64,000 bases of DNA from an uncultured Clostridia bacterium (GTDB lineage Bacteria > Bacillota > Clostridia > Christensenellales > CAG-138): the NCBI GenBank assembly GCA_934633695.1, contig CAKTYT010000003.1, forward strand, positions 1 through 64,000, read 5' to 3'. Under the pieces are notes generated by a model. That model did not search any database and was not told the DNA's origin. It was given only the letters and a program-made list of their open reading frames with translations. Below are positions 52,526 through 61,884 of this stretch, one piece after another (within the stretch, counting starts at the first letter, position 1; every line of letters starts with the position of its first letter). A program made the translations under genes and the position numbers.

Positions 52526-52534
52526 GGAGAAGTT

Positions 52535-53194
52535 ATGGTAAGTTATGAGCAGATAAAAAACGATGCTGTGATCAACACATTTATCACGAGAGCAGATGCT
52601 TCGCTGCTTGCTCTCGGCTATACGGAGCATTCGTTTGCACACGTAGGAACAGTCAGCGAAAATGCAGCGTATATTTTGCATACGCTCGGCTATTCCGAAC
52701 ATGATGTTGAACTTGCAAGGATCGCAGGTCATCTTCACGATATTGGAAACCTTATCAATCGTGATGACCATTCTCAAAGCGGAGCGATGATGGCTTTTCG
52801 CCTGCTTGACGAAAGGGGAATGGACCCGGAGGATCTCGCACTCATAGTCACGGCAATAGGTAATCACGATGAAGGTACCGGCGTTCCTGTAAATGCACTC
52901 GCAGCAGCCCTCATTATAGCCGATAAATCCGATGTTCGCCGAAGCCGTGTTCGCAATAGAAACCATGAAACATTCGATATTCATGACAGGGTGAACTATT
53001 CCGTTACAAATGCTGAACTCAGCATAAATGAAGGGAAAGATACGTTGACACTGAGCCTTGCCATTGACAACCAGTATTGCTCGATCATGGATTTCTTTGA
53101 AATTTTTCTTGTAAGAATGAAACTTTGCAACAAATCTGCTCAACGCCTAGGTTTGAGCTTTGCTCTCTATATCAACGGTCAAAAATTACTGTAA
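52535..53194 (+). CDS. HD-domain phosphohydrolase
   Basis: The 219 aa protein has HSFAHVGTVSENAAYI near 35 (first His), GHLHDIGNL near 70, GNHDEGTGVP near 113, and IIADKSDVRR near 133, a complete HD motif set. Function unknown; may act on a nucleotide or phosphate ester. It begins nine bases after metG, so it is likely co-transcribed and T-box controlled. Confidence 0.85.
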   Translation: MVSYEQIKNDAVINTFITRADASLLALGYTEHSFAHVGTVSENAAYILHTLGYSEHDVELARIAGHLHDIGNLINRDDHSQSGAMMAFRLLDERGMDPEDLALIVTAIGNHDEGTGVPVNALAAALIIADKSDVRRSRVRNRNHETFDIHDRVNYSVTNAELSINEGKDTLTLSLAIDNQYCSIMDFFEIFLVRMKLCNKSAQRLGLSFALYINGQKLL

Positions 53195-53202
53195 AAATGA
53201 TA

Positions 53203-53239
53203 AAAAACAAGAGCAGACGTAATGCCAGCTCTTGTTTTT
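53203..53239 (+). terminator. Terminator of the metG transcript
   Basis: AAAAACAAGAGC (53203-53214) pairs perfectly with GCTCTTGTTTTT (53228-53239). Confidence 0.85.
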
Positions 53240-53356
53240 GTTTATATAACAGGAAGGAAATCGCCGATGGCGAACCCCTCTGCTCAATCGCCATCTACTT
53301 AATGAACGGTCGAGCGGTGCAATCGGTTGAAAAAAAGAAAATATATTTAGGCAGCA

Positions 53357-54061
53357 TCAAAGCAGCGTTCGGATCAAGTCGCTCAGCGTCCCAGGGTGCG
53401 TGACGGGAATATCGTGTCCGGCACCTTCGATTGTCATGTGTGAGCCGCGGGGAATTGCATCGGCAATGGAAAGAGAATGCTTTTGCTCAATCACAGCATC
53501 TTTTGACCCGAGAACGATAGTTGTTTCGGCGAATATTTTTGAAAAGTCATTTGGATTAACAACAGGTTCTTCAAGCATCAATCGCATCAATTCGGCTTGC
53601 ATCTCATCGTTCTTGCGAACTGCTTTGCGGTATGCAGAGCGAATTTGCCTCTGTGCATGCTTTGTCAGACCGGAGGGACTCATATTTGTTCCAATCGCAA
53701 TGATTTTACGAACATCGTAAGTTTTCATCGCCATGAGAAGGGCAACAATGCCGCCATCGGAATAGCCAACGACATCATATTCCTTTATATTAAGCATTTG
53801 CATAAGTGCAATTGCATCGTCTGCCATTGTTTTGTAGGAAAGAGCAATTTTGCCTCCTTCAAGACGGTGTGATTCGCCTTGAAGTCGACTGTCGAGCATA
53901 ACGAAAGTTCTTGAACTTAAAAGAGATTCACAACTTTTGTCAAAAACATGCAGACTTTCACCGTTACCGTGCAAGAGAAGTATGGGGGTTTTAAGATCGG
54001 TATTTTCACAGCCCTTCACTTCATAATGAATCGATTGATTGTCTCGGATGAACTCGGACAT
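53357..54061 (-). CDS. Alpha/beta hydrolase
   Basis: The 234 aa protein begins with the lid-free fold: LLLHGNGESLHVF near residue 27 (oxyanion hole), VVGYSDGGIVALL near 96 (nucleophile serine), VLGSKDAVIE near 182 (acid) and GAGHDIPVTHPG near 213 (histidine). Substrate unknown. Start ATG at 54061 with AAGGAG upstream; a standalone gene after the ftsZ cluster. Confidence 0.9.
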   Translation of the reverse strand: MSEFIRDNQSIHYEVKGCENTDLKTPILLLHGNGESLHVFDKSCESLLSSRTFVMLDSRLQGESHRLEGGKIALSYKTMADDAIALMQMLNIKEYDVVGYSDGGIVALLMAMKTYDVRKIIAIGTNMSPSGLTKHAQRQIRSAYRKAVRKNDEMQAELMRLMLEEPVVNPNDFSKIFAETTIVLGSKDAVIEQKHSLSIADAIPRGSHMTIEGAGHDIPVTHPGTLSDLIRTLL

Positions 54062-54260
54062 TTCTTCTCCTTTCCTTTGCCGCAGTCGGCTCAGCTGCCC
54101 TCATTATACCATGTTTTCACTTTGATGTAAATGGCTTCGAAAAAAAATACCTGTAATGATACCGAAATTCATTTTTGTTAAGAAAAAATGCTTTTGAGAA
54201 GGATCGATTTGGCAGATTAACGAAGATGCAGCCACCGGACAGATGCGAACTCAAGAAAAA

Positions 54261-54295
54261 ATTCCGCAGCATGAAAAAATTCAACGCTGCGGAAT
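54261..54295 (-). terminator. Terminator after ftsZ
   Basis: ATTCCGCAGC (54261-54270) pairs with GCTGCGGAAT (54286-54295); on the minus strand a long T-run follows. It lies just after the ftsZ stop. Confidence 0.88.
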
Positions 54296-54310
54296 CATGG
54301 TCAATCGTAT

Positions 54311-55570
54311 TTATCTGAGAAAGAAGGGCTTATTATTGCCTGAATTTCTCCTGGTATTGAACCGTGTGCTGCGTCTGGGGGGATTGGGAGGGAGTACATC
54401 GTCGTCATCCTCTTTGTTGAGGGCAGGCTGACGAGTGTTCTTCTGAGGCCATGCCCAAGGGTCCGCAACATCGGCACTGTTCTGCTCGCCGTGGTCAGTC
54501 GAGTTCTGTTCAGGTTTTCCGGCGGGTTCTGCGGGCTTCTGCTCAACCTTTTCAGGCTGTGAGGGCTTTTGTTCAGGTTTTGCCGGAGCAATGCCGTTGT
54601 CAAGCTCTGCGGGCCAATCGAAACCTGTGGCGATAACAGTTACGCGTACTGAATCGCCCATGTTTTCGTCAATACCCATTGCGAAAATAATCTTTGCATC
54701 GGGATCTGCTGCATCGGCAATGATACTGCATGCTTCGTCAATTTCAAGCATACCGAGGTTTGAACCGCCGACGACATTGAGAAGAACACCCTTTGCACCG
54801 GCAATGGATGTTTCAAGGAGGGGACTTTCAATTGCCTGCGTTGCGGCGGTGACACATCTTTTATCACCGGTAGCAGTGCCGATACCCATATGAGCCATGC
54901 CCTTTTCGGCAACAATTGCACGGACATCGGCAAAGTCGCTGTTTATCATGGTCGGGCAGGTAATAAGGTCGCAAATACCCTGAACACCTTGGCGGAGAAC
55001 ATCATCGGCAACCTTGAGAGCTTCGGCGGCAGGTGCATTGCCGACGATAGAGAGGAGACGCTGATTAGGAATGATGATGAGGGTATCAACCACATCTCGG
55101 AGTTCGCGGATACCTGCAAGTGCATTCTTCATCCTTGAACGGCCTTCAAAGTTGAAGGGCTTTGTTACAACGCCGACTGTTAAAATACCCATTTCTTTCG
55201 CAATGCTTGCGACAACGGGAGCAGCACCGGTTCCCGTTCCGCCACCCATACCTGCGGTGATGAAAACCAGGTCGGCACCTCTGATTGCATCGGTCAAAAG
55301 TTCAACGCTCTCAGTTGCGGCAGCTTTGCCGACTTGAGGATCCGCACCGGCACCAAGGCCCTTTGTTGCACGTTCACCTATCTGAACTTTCACATCTGCT
55401 TTTGACGAATTAAGAGCCTGAACATCGGTATTTACGGAGACAAACTCAACCCCGTGAAGACCGAATTCAATCATTCTGTTTACAGCGTTGCCACCTGCAC
55501 CGCCTACACCAATAACTTTTAATTGGGCGACGTTGCCGTCCTTATTGTCAATTTCAAGATCAAATGCCAT
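54311..55570 (-). CDS. ftsZ: Cell division GTPase FtsZ
   Basis: The tubulin-like ring protein. The 419 aa protein has GVGGAGGNAVNRMIE near 22 and the tubulin signature GGGTGTGAAPV near 107, then NSDFADVRAI (T7 loop, NxDxxD). From about 320 it has a proline/glutamate/lysine-rich linker with PEQKPSQPEKVEQKP and ends NKPFFLR, a variant of the usual C-terminal D-I-P-T-F-L-R type peptide that binds FtsA. It directly follows ftsA. Confidence 0.97.
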   Translation of the reverse strand: MAFDLEIDNKDGNVAQLKVIGVGGAGGNAVNRMIEFGLHGVEFVSVNTDVQALNSSKADVKVQIGERATKGLGAGADPQVGKAAATESVELLTDAIRGADLVFITAGMGGGTGTGAAPVVASIAKEMGILTVGVVTKPFNFEGRSRMKNALAGIRELRDVVDTLIIIPNQRLLSIVGNAPAAEALKVADDVLRQGVQGICDLITCPTMINSDFADVRAIVAEKGMAHMGIGTATGDKRCVTAATQAIESPLLETSIAGAKGVLLNVVGGSNLGMLEIDEACSIIADAADPDAKIIFAMGIDENMGDSVRVTVIATGFDWPAELDNGIAPAKPEQKPSQPEKVEQKPAEPAGKPEQNSTDHGEQNSADVADPWAWPQKNTRQPALNKEDDDDVLPPNPPRRSTRFNTRRNSGNNKPFFLR

Positions 55571-55583
55571 TTTAGTAGCCTCC

Positions 55584-56762
55584 TTAAAGCTTAGTAGTTA
55601 TAATACTCTTGATGGTTTTTGATAATCGGTTCGGAACTCTGAGCGATGCACCGCTGCCGTAAAGCATGAATTGCGAAAGAGCAAAGCACGAGGCATAGTC
55701 AAGGCAGTCATCACCCGGAAAATAGGGTGCATTAATGATAAGTTTTTTTCCGACATATTCCGAAAAATATTCACGCCCGCCTGCAAGTTTTGCAATACCA
55801 CAGCCGGTCATGTAAATCGGCAAATTGGTTGAATCAAGATTCATCAGACGCAGAGCCTTCAGAAAACCATTGCCGAGCTTGTCCGTTCTTGAGAGGATAA
55901 TTTTGCGTACGAGTGCAGTTTCGACGGAAACAATGCCTTCATGTTTTGTTTTTGTGCGGATGAATCCGCTTCTTTCTTCCGCAAAATTGAAGTTGAATTT
56001 TAGTGCTTCTGCGTTCTCATACGGAAGTCTAAGACCGAAGGCAATGTCATTTGTAATGTCGTTACCTCCCATGCAGACCGTAACAGAATCAACAACAGCA
56101 TCGTCCAAAATGAGCGAAACATCGCAATGATTTCCACCGCAATCAAACAGAACCGCACCCGAGTGCCTGTCATCAACGGGAATGGTAAAAACGGCATCGG
56201 CCGCAGTTTGAAGAACGAAGAGGTTGACATCTATACCGAGCCGTTCGGTAATGCTCCTGAGCATCGCAAGAAATTCACGGTCGGCGTACACGTGACTCAC
56301 ATTTGCAGAGAGTTTTCTCGCAGAAAAACCGCACGGTGATGCAGCATTGAGCTCTTCGTCATCAAGCCGGAAAGAGAACGGTGTGCTGTGAATCAGCTCA
56401 AATGCCTTATCCCGGACGCAGGAAGAAGCGGAGCATTCAAGCAGATAATCGATATCCGCCTGAGAAATCCTGACAGGACTTTTTGATCCAACTGAACAGG
56501 GGATCGTACGAATGTCCACGAAAGGAGCCGGAATGCCGATACTGACGGAGTGGACCGCAATACCGGAGTCATATCGTGCAAAATCAATGGCCTGTGCAAT
56601 TGCGTCTGAAAGGGATCTATCCGAGGGGAGAGACCCGGGTTTAAAGCCTCCATAGGAGCATATACCGGCACCATGAACAACCAGTGCTCCACTGTGATCT
56701 GAGCTGACAGTTGCACAGGCAATTTTACTGCTTCCTATATCAATGACATTGACAATTCTCAT
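55584..56762 (-). CDS. ftsA: Cell division protein FtsA
   Basis: Actin-like membrane tether for FtsZ. The 392 aa protein begins with NVIDIGSSKIACAT (phosphate 1 loop) and has GAVLFDCGGNHCDVSLI near 203 (phosphate 2) and MGGNDITNDIAFGL. The C-terminal SKTIKSIITTKL is an amphipathic helix, consistent with membrane binding. ATG at 56762 has AGAGGAT upstream; an earlier start at 56801 would add 13 residues. Sequence is divergent from standard FtsA, but it lies between ftsQ and ftsZ. Confidence 0.88.
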   Translation of the reverse strand: MRIVNVIDIGSSKIACATVSSDHSGALVVHGAGICSYGGFKPGSLPSDRSLSDAIAQAIDFARYDSGIAVHSVSIGIPAPFVDIRTIPCSVGSKSPVRISQADIDYLLECSASSCVRDKAFELIHSTPFSFRLDDEELNAASPCGFSARKLSANVSHVYADREFLAMLRSITERLGIDVNLFVLQTAADAVFTIPVDDRHSGAVLFDCGGNHCDVSLILDDAVVDSVTVCMGGNDITNDIAFGLRLPYENAEALKFNFNFAEERSGFIRTKTKHEGIVSVETALVRKIILSRTDKLGNGFLKALRLMNLDSTNLPIYMTGCGIAKLAGGREYFSEYVGKKLIINAPYFPGDDCLDYASCFALSQFMLYGSGASLRVPNRLSKTIKSIITTKL

Positions 56763-56917
56763 TCGCAATCCTCTGCTAGACGATTTATGCACCGAAAACA
56801 TGCGTAACTCCCCATTTGCATTATATCACAATGACGATTGCATATGCAACACCGAATATGCACGCATGATAAAGTATTTTCGGGGAAATCGGACTTAAAT
56901 CAAAAAAGTGATAAAAT

Positions 56918-58120
56918 TCACTGCTGCGGAGCGTCAGTGACGGCAGGCGTAAAGTCTACCACAGTCGAATCTGTGAAAACATTGATGATACCGCCGGAAG
57001 GGTGGCTCTTGCTGAAAATCGAATATGCCTTTTCAGCAGTACCTATGTTTCCGGTTGCTTCAGTGCAATTGCCAAGCACGATGGTAAAAACATTGCCGAT
57101 TTTCAGTTTTACGCAGGAAGAATTTGAAAGGTCAATTGCAGTAACAACGTTTTCGAGTTCAGTGCCGATTAATTCGGAAATTATAGCAACGGCTGTGCTT
57201 TCCCTTACGGATGAATCAGTTGAGGCGATGTTTGTTCCGCAAATAAATCCTTCTGAAGAGAGCCCTTCGACGGTTAAAAAGTCCATGGAATCGGTTTCGC
57301 CAATTGAATATACTATTCCGTCAACCGAGATCAGAGTATAGGTACCGTTTGCCGCCGGTATGGCGGCATAGGGGGTGATGTCTTCAACTGCAATGGAAAG
57401 CTTGTCCGGTAGGTTTTTCCTTACAGATATGACTGAAATCCCCTTGATGCGTGAGAAACTGTCGATGATATCCGCAGACTTATAGTTAAAAATCAACTCA
57501 CCTTTTTGCAGGTTCGACAGGGCAAGAAGCTGTTCCTCAGTATATGCGGAACTGCCGGTTATGCTTATTTGCGTGACATGGAGCTTATCAAAGGCGAACA
57601 AACCAATTGCTGCAAGTCCGCCCAACAGAATAAGCACAAGTGCGGAACTTAAAAGCCAACGAACTATTTGTCGACGTTTATTTGAGCGTTGGTTGAAGCC
57701 GGAAATGGTCTTGACAGAACGGGTATCGATATCGTTGTCAATCGGTTTTTTCTTTTTTGCTGAAAAACGTTTACGCTTCTCTTTTTGCATTTTTTCAGCC
57801 GGGGATTCCATATCATCCTTCAATTCAGTTGAGTAAGTGGAGACAGGGGAGATACGGCTTTTACGGCGTATCCGCATTTCCTCGCGAAAGCTGCTGTCAT
57901 ATCCTGTAAAGTCAGTCTCGAAGATGAGTCCTTGCCTTTTGCCGGATGCAGCCGCAGTTTCACTTTCGCCGGATCTATCCGGTTTTGTCCTATTCATATA
58001 ATCGGCTGCCATGTCTCTGTCCCTATAACGAGCTTTTGCACGCTCAAAGCTGCCGCTTCTGCGTTTTTCGGGAGCATTCGGCTTTCCAATGTTAAAATTG
58101 TCGGTTTCTCTTGGACTCAT
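56918..58120 (-). CDS. ftsQ: Cell division protein FtsQ/DivIB
   Basis: Division protein with a single membrane pass. The 400 aa protein has a long, basic cytoplasmic N-terminus of about 150 residues, a membrane helix near 155-175 (LLSSALVLILLGGLAAIGLFAF), then a POTRA domain (KLHVTQISITGSSAYTEEQLL) and the FtsQ beta domain. ATG at 58120 has AAAGG five bases upstream; a GTG two codons earlier overlaps that site. Long N-terminus is more typical of Firmicute DivIB. Confidence 0.88.
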   Translation of the reverse strand: MSPRETDNFNIGKPNAPEKRRSGSFERAKARYRDRDMAADYMNRTKPDRSGESETAAASGKRQGLIFETDFTGYDSSFREEMRIRRKSRISPVSTYSTELKDDMESPAEKMQKEKRKRFSAKKKKPIDNDIDTRSVKTISGFNQRSNKRRQIVRWLLSSALVLILLGGLAAIGLFAFDKLHVTQISITGSSAYTEEQLLALSNLQKGELIFNYKSADIIDSFSRIKGISVISVRKNLPDKLSIAVEDITPYAAIPAANGTYTLISVDGIVYSIGETDSMDFLTVEGLSSEGFICGTNIASTDSSVRESTAVAIISELIGTELENVVTAIDLSNSSCVKLKIGNVFTIVLGNCTEATGNIGTAEKAYSIFSKSHPSGGIINVFTDSTVVDFTPAVTDAPQQ

Positions 58121-58139
58121 AGACACCTTTAGAATGTTT

Positions 58140-59378
58140 TCATTGGTTTTTTGTGCGTTTTGGACCGACTTTTGTTTTTTCGGTATACCTTGAAACGTTT
58201 AGCAGGATTCCAATTGCAGCGAGGAATGAGATGACGGATGAACCGCCGGAGCTGATGAAGGGAAGTGTCTGTCCCGTTGAGGGAAGGATGCCCGTGACAA
58301 CGGCAACGTTGATAACGACCTGAACCGCAAGAGTGCCTGTCATGCCAACGGCGAGGAGCGAGCCGAACCGTTCCTTGCAGGTCATCGCAATTTTGAAACC
58401 GCGGTAGATGACAAAGAAGTAGACAATGAGCATGGCAACCACGCCGACAAAGCCAAGCTCCTCTCCGATGATTGCGAGAATATAGTCACTCTCGCAGTAG
58501 GGGAGAAACAGCAGCTTTTGTCTGCTTGCGTCAAACCCCTGACCAAACCAGCCGCCATTAGCGAACGCATAAAACGATTGAACGACCTGATAGGAGTCGT
58601 TTCCGACATTCTCAAGCAGCTTTTCCCAAGACATCGTTATCAATGCAAAACGGTCGGATTGATAGCCGCCGTTTTCTTTGAGGTAAACAAGCAATCCCAA
58701 AAATCCGATACAAATTAATAGTCCAAGCTGTGGGAGCCCGCAGCCGCCCGCAACGAGCATTATCATAACATTGATAACGATGATAATGACCATTGACAGG
58801 TTTGGCTGGATGAAAATGAGAAAGCAGGGAATTGCGGCAATCAGCAGGCAGACAACGAGCCCCTTAAAGAAGCGGTGTGCATCATGCTGTCGTTTGGCAA
58901 GATAATTTGCAAGGCAAATAACGATAATGAACCTTGCAAACTCTGATGGCTGCATGGAGATCGGACCTATGACAATCCAACGCTGGGCACCTTGAAGCGT
59001 TTTCCCGACTGCGAGTACGGCTAAAAGCAAAACGATCAGTCCGCCATAGGAAAGCAACGGAAAGAAACGCTTTGCATACAGCGTATACGGGATGTGCGAA
59101 AAAACAAACAGCAGAACAAATCCGCCTGCAAGCCAACCGGCTTGACTGACAACATACTTGTAGCCATTGCCGAAATTGCTCTGGGCATAATAATAGCTTG
59201 CAGAAAACAACATAACCAGACCAAATGCACAAAGAGCAACAACTCCGAAAAGCAGGGGAAAATCCAACCCGTGTTTTTTCACGTTGGGCAACTCTATCTT
59301 GGCGTTATTCTTACCTGCGAGCCAATCGATGAACTTTCGGCGTCGCAATGTCGATGTTCTGACAATGTTATTTCGCAT
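58140..59378 (-). CDS. ftsW: SEDS glycosyltransferase FtsW
   Basis: Peptidoglycan polymerase of the divisome. The 412 aa protein has ten or so membrane helices, IGPISMQPSEFARF near 135 (catalytic-site Glu region), GFDASRQKLLFLPYCESDYILAIIGEELGFVG near 275, and ISSGGSS near 375, all SEDS hallmarks. It shares context with murD and ftsQ. Confidence 0.95.
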   Translation of the reverse strand: MRNNIVRTSTLRRRKFIDWLAGKNNAKIELPNVKKHGLDFPLLFGVVALCAFGLVMLFSASYYYAQSNFGNGYKYVVSQAGWLAGGFVLLFVFSHIPYTLYAKRFFPLLSYGGLIVLLLAVLAVGKTLQGAQRWIVIGPISMQPSEFARFIIVICLANYLAKRQHDAHRFFKGLVVCLLIAAIPCFLIFIQPNLSMVIIIVINVMIMLVAGGCGLPQLGLLICIGFLGLLVYLKENGGYQSDRFALITMSWEKLLENVGNDSYQVVQSFYAFANGGWFGQGFDASRQKLLFLPYCESDYILAIIGEELGFVGVVAMLIVYFFVIYRGFKIAMTCKERFGSLLAVGMTGTLAVQVVINVAVVTGILPSTGQTLPFISSGGSSVISFLAAIGILLNVSRYTEKTKVGPKRTKNQ

Positions 59379-59407
59379 TTACATCTCCAAAAAATATTTT
59401 TCAAATA

Positions 59408-60775
59408 TCAGTCTTCAAGCGAATTGACAATCTCCTTGAAGATACGGCCTCGTTCCTCAAAATCGGTGAACATCCCCCAGCTTGCACATGCGGGAGAGAG
59501 GAGAACGGCATCTCCGTTTTGTGCGTGCTCAATAGCCTGGTGGATCATTTCATCGAGGCAGTCATCGCAAGCACTGATGTTTTCAAACCCTTCTGCCCTT
59601 GCAGCTTCGAGAATTGCATCAGTGTTTGAACCGTTGACGAGTACGTACTTTACCCTGCCGTTGAAGCAGCGGAAGACGGGCCGATAATCACTATGCTTAT
59701 CGTAGTTGCCGACCCCGAGAAGGAGTACCGTAGGCTTCGTCATGGCTTCGACTGCTTTGATCGTTGATTCGGGATTAGTACCCTTGGAATCATTGTAAAA
59801 AGTTATGCCTTTGTAACACCTTGTGAACTCGATACGATGTTCAACACCCTTGAAGGAACGAAGGACTTCGCAAACAGTTTCTCTGTCAACACCCATGCAA
59901 AGGCTCAGACACACTGCGCAAAGTGCATTTTCAAGGTTGTGACTGCCTATAATGCCCAGTTCAGAAGCCGGAATGAGAGTCGTTTCAGTTCCGTTCATGC
60001 GGAATACAATCATTCCGTCACGTACAAACGCACCGTTTTCAACTTCCTGAAGCCGCGAAAAAAGCAATTTCTTTGCTTTTGTTTTTGCTGAAGCGACTAT
60101 TGGGTCGTCAGCATTGAGAACTGCGAAATCCTTTTCGGTCTGATTTTCGAACGCACGCATTTTGGCGGCAATATAAGCTTCCATCGTACCGAAGCGGTTG
60201 AGGTGGTCTTCGGTTATATTGAGCAGTCCTGCGGCGTTGCAGTGAAATTTATCAATGCTTTCAAGCTGAAGTGCCGCTGTTTCGGCGACAACGGTATCCC
60301 CTTTTTTTGTCTCGAGAGCATGTGCCGTTATAGGTATGCCGATATTTCCGAGCGTGAATGATTTGCCTTCACCGATTTTCTCGTGATAAGCCTTAAAAAT
60401 TTCACCGGTAAGCGAAGTAGTTGTTGTTTTGCCGTTCGTACCGCCGATGCAGACAAAACGAGTACCCTTGTTGCAGTACCTGTATCCGAGTTCTATCTCG
60501 CCAATAACTTCAATTCCTTTTTCAATTGCAGTTCTGACAAAAGGCCTTGACATGGGTATTACCGGGGAAATTACCATAAGATCAATGCCGTCGATCAGCG
60601 CTTCGGGAGCAACGCCGAGCCTTGCAGTATACTTTATGCCCTTGAGGGCCTCTTCAAGACCTGGAATTTCGTTTTTTAGGTCATTTATGATAATGTTGTA
60701 TTTTTTCTTGTACAGAAGGATGGCGGAAGAGATTCCGCTCTTTGCCATGCCGACTATAAGTGCGGTTTTATTCAT
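59408..60775 (-). CDS. murD: UDP-N-acetylmuramoylalanine--D-glutamate ligase
   Basis: Adds D-Glu to the wall precursor. The 455 aa protein has IGGTNGKTTTTSLTGE near 112 (ATP loop), ITEDHLNRFGTMEAY near 178, and VEHRIEFTRCYKGITFYNDSKGTNPES near 300 (the HRIE and NDSKGTN motifs of MurD). ATG at 60775 has GGAGGA upstream; an in-frame start at 60808 lacks a site. Confidence 0.96.
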   Translation of the reverse strand: MNKTALIVGMAKSGISSAILLYKKKYNIIINDLKNEIPGLEEALKGIKYTARLGVAPEALIDGIDLMVISPVIPMSRPFVRTAIEKGIEVIGEIELGYRYCNKGTRFVCIGGTNGKTTTTSLTGEIFKAYHEKIGEGKSFTLGNIGIPITAHALETKKGDTVVAETAALQLESIDKFHCNAAGLLNITEDHLNRFGTMEAYIAAKMRAFENQTEKDFAVLNADDPIVASAKTKAKKLLFSRLQEVENGAFVRDGMIVFRMNGTETTLIPASELGIIGSHNLENALCAVCLSLCMGVDRETVCEVLRSFKGVEHRIEFTRCYKGITFYNDSKGTNPESTIKAVEAMTKPTVLLLGVGNYDKHSDYRPVFRCFNGRVKYVLVNGSNTDAILEAARAEGFENISACDDCLDEMIHQAIEHAQNGDAVLLSPACASWGMFTDFEERGRIFKEIVNSLED

Positions 60776-60831
60776 GAATATTTCCTCCATGTGTAAAATT
60801 TCAGTCAAAGATTATGCTGCAATTCCTCAAA

Positions 60832-61851
60832 TTAAAGGAACAGAGCCAGTGCAAGCAGACAAGTTACTGCAGTGGTTATCATGTAGCCTGCAACGATTTT
60901 CGTCTCGGGGAAACCTGAAAGTTCAAAATGGTGATGAAGCGGAGCCATTTTGAAAATACGTTTGCCGTGGCGGAGCTTGAATGAGCCGACCTGAAGTATG
61001 TCACTGACTGCGGAAGCGACAATGCAGATGCCCATGAGGAGATAGAGGAAGGGGGCTCTTGAATAGATGACCATTGCAGACATTGTACCGCCGAGAGCCA
61101 TCGAACCCGTGTCGCCCATGAAAACCTTCGCAGGGTAACTGTTGCTCTTTAAAAAACCGAGACAGCCGCCCGCCGTTGCAAAGGCAAAAACTGCCATTGA
61201 CAGCATTCCATCACTCTTTGCAACAAAAAGCGGCATTCCCGCATATCCGGTGTTGAATACGCCGGCAAAATAAAGGAAGAGTACGCCCATGGCAAGGGAG
61301 TAAATGAGTGAAACGCCCGAAAGCAGTCCGTCAAGTCCATCGGTGAGGTTGGCACTGTTGACAATTGCAATGACCATGAACATAACAAAGGGTATATAGC
61401 CCCAACCGAGATAGATCTCACCGAAAATTGGGTCATAGAGGGTAGCTCCGATAAATTCACTCTTGTATGCATAGTAGGCAACGGCGAATGAAAGTAACAG
61501 CTGGGCAATTATTTTCTGATAGGCACGCAGCCCGAGGTTTCGCTTCATGCGAACTTTTATGAAGTCGTCGAGAAAACCGACGAGGCCGAATGCAAGCATC
61601 ATAAGAATCGCCGGGATTGAGAAACTGAGGGCAATATCGTAAATACTGAATACAGCGGCAGCAAGAGTTATGCTGACAATGAACATAATGCCGCCCATAG
61701 TGGGAGTTCCCTCTTTGGCGGAGTTCGCATGGGGACCTTCCGCACGCTCAACCTGGCCGTACTTAAGACGTCTGAGAAGGGGAATAAAAAGCGGAGAGAG
61801 CAGCATTGTTGCCGCAGCAGCAAGCACGAAGGCAAATATCATCTTTTGCAT
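60832..61851 (-). CDS. mraY: Phospho-N-acetylmuramoyl-pentapeptide-transferase
   Basis: Makes lipid I at the membrane. The 339 aa protein has about ten helices, KEGTPTMGG near 48 and NSANLTDGLDGL near 165 (family cores), FMGDTGSMALGG near 244, and the MAPLHHHFELSG metal/catalytic motif near 303. All are intact. It sits between murE and murD; murF is missing in the gap. Confidence 0.97.
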   Translation of the reverse strand: MQKMIFAFVLAAAATMLLSPLFIPLLRRLKYGQVERAEGPHANSAKEGTPTMGGIMFIVSITLAAAVFSIYDIALSFSIPAILMMLAFGLVGFLDDFIKVRMKRNLGLRAYQKIIAQLLLSFAVAYYAYKSEFIGATLYDPIFGEIYLGWGYIPFVMFMVIAIVNSANLTDGLDGLLSGVSLIYSLAMGVLFLYFAGVFNTGYAGMPLFVAKSDGMLSMAVFAFATAGGCLGFLKSNSYPAKVFMGDTGSMALGGTMSAMVIYSRAPFLYLLMGICIVASAVSDILQVGSFKLRHGKRIFKMAPLHHHFELSGFPETKIVAGYMITTAVTCLLALALFL

Positions 61852-61884
61852 AGAAAAACCATTCCTTTAACCGAATTCTTTCAA

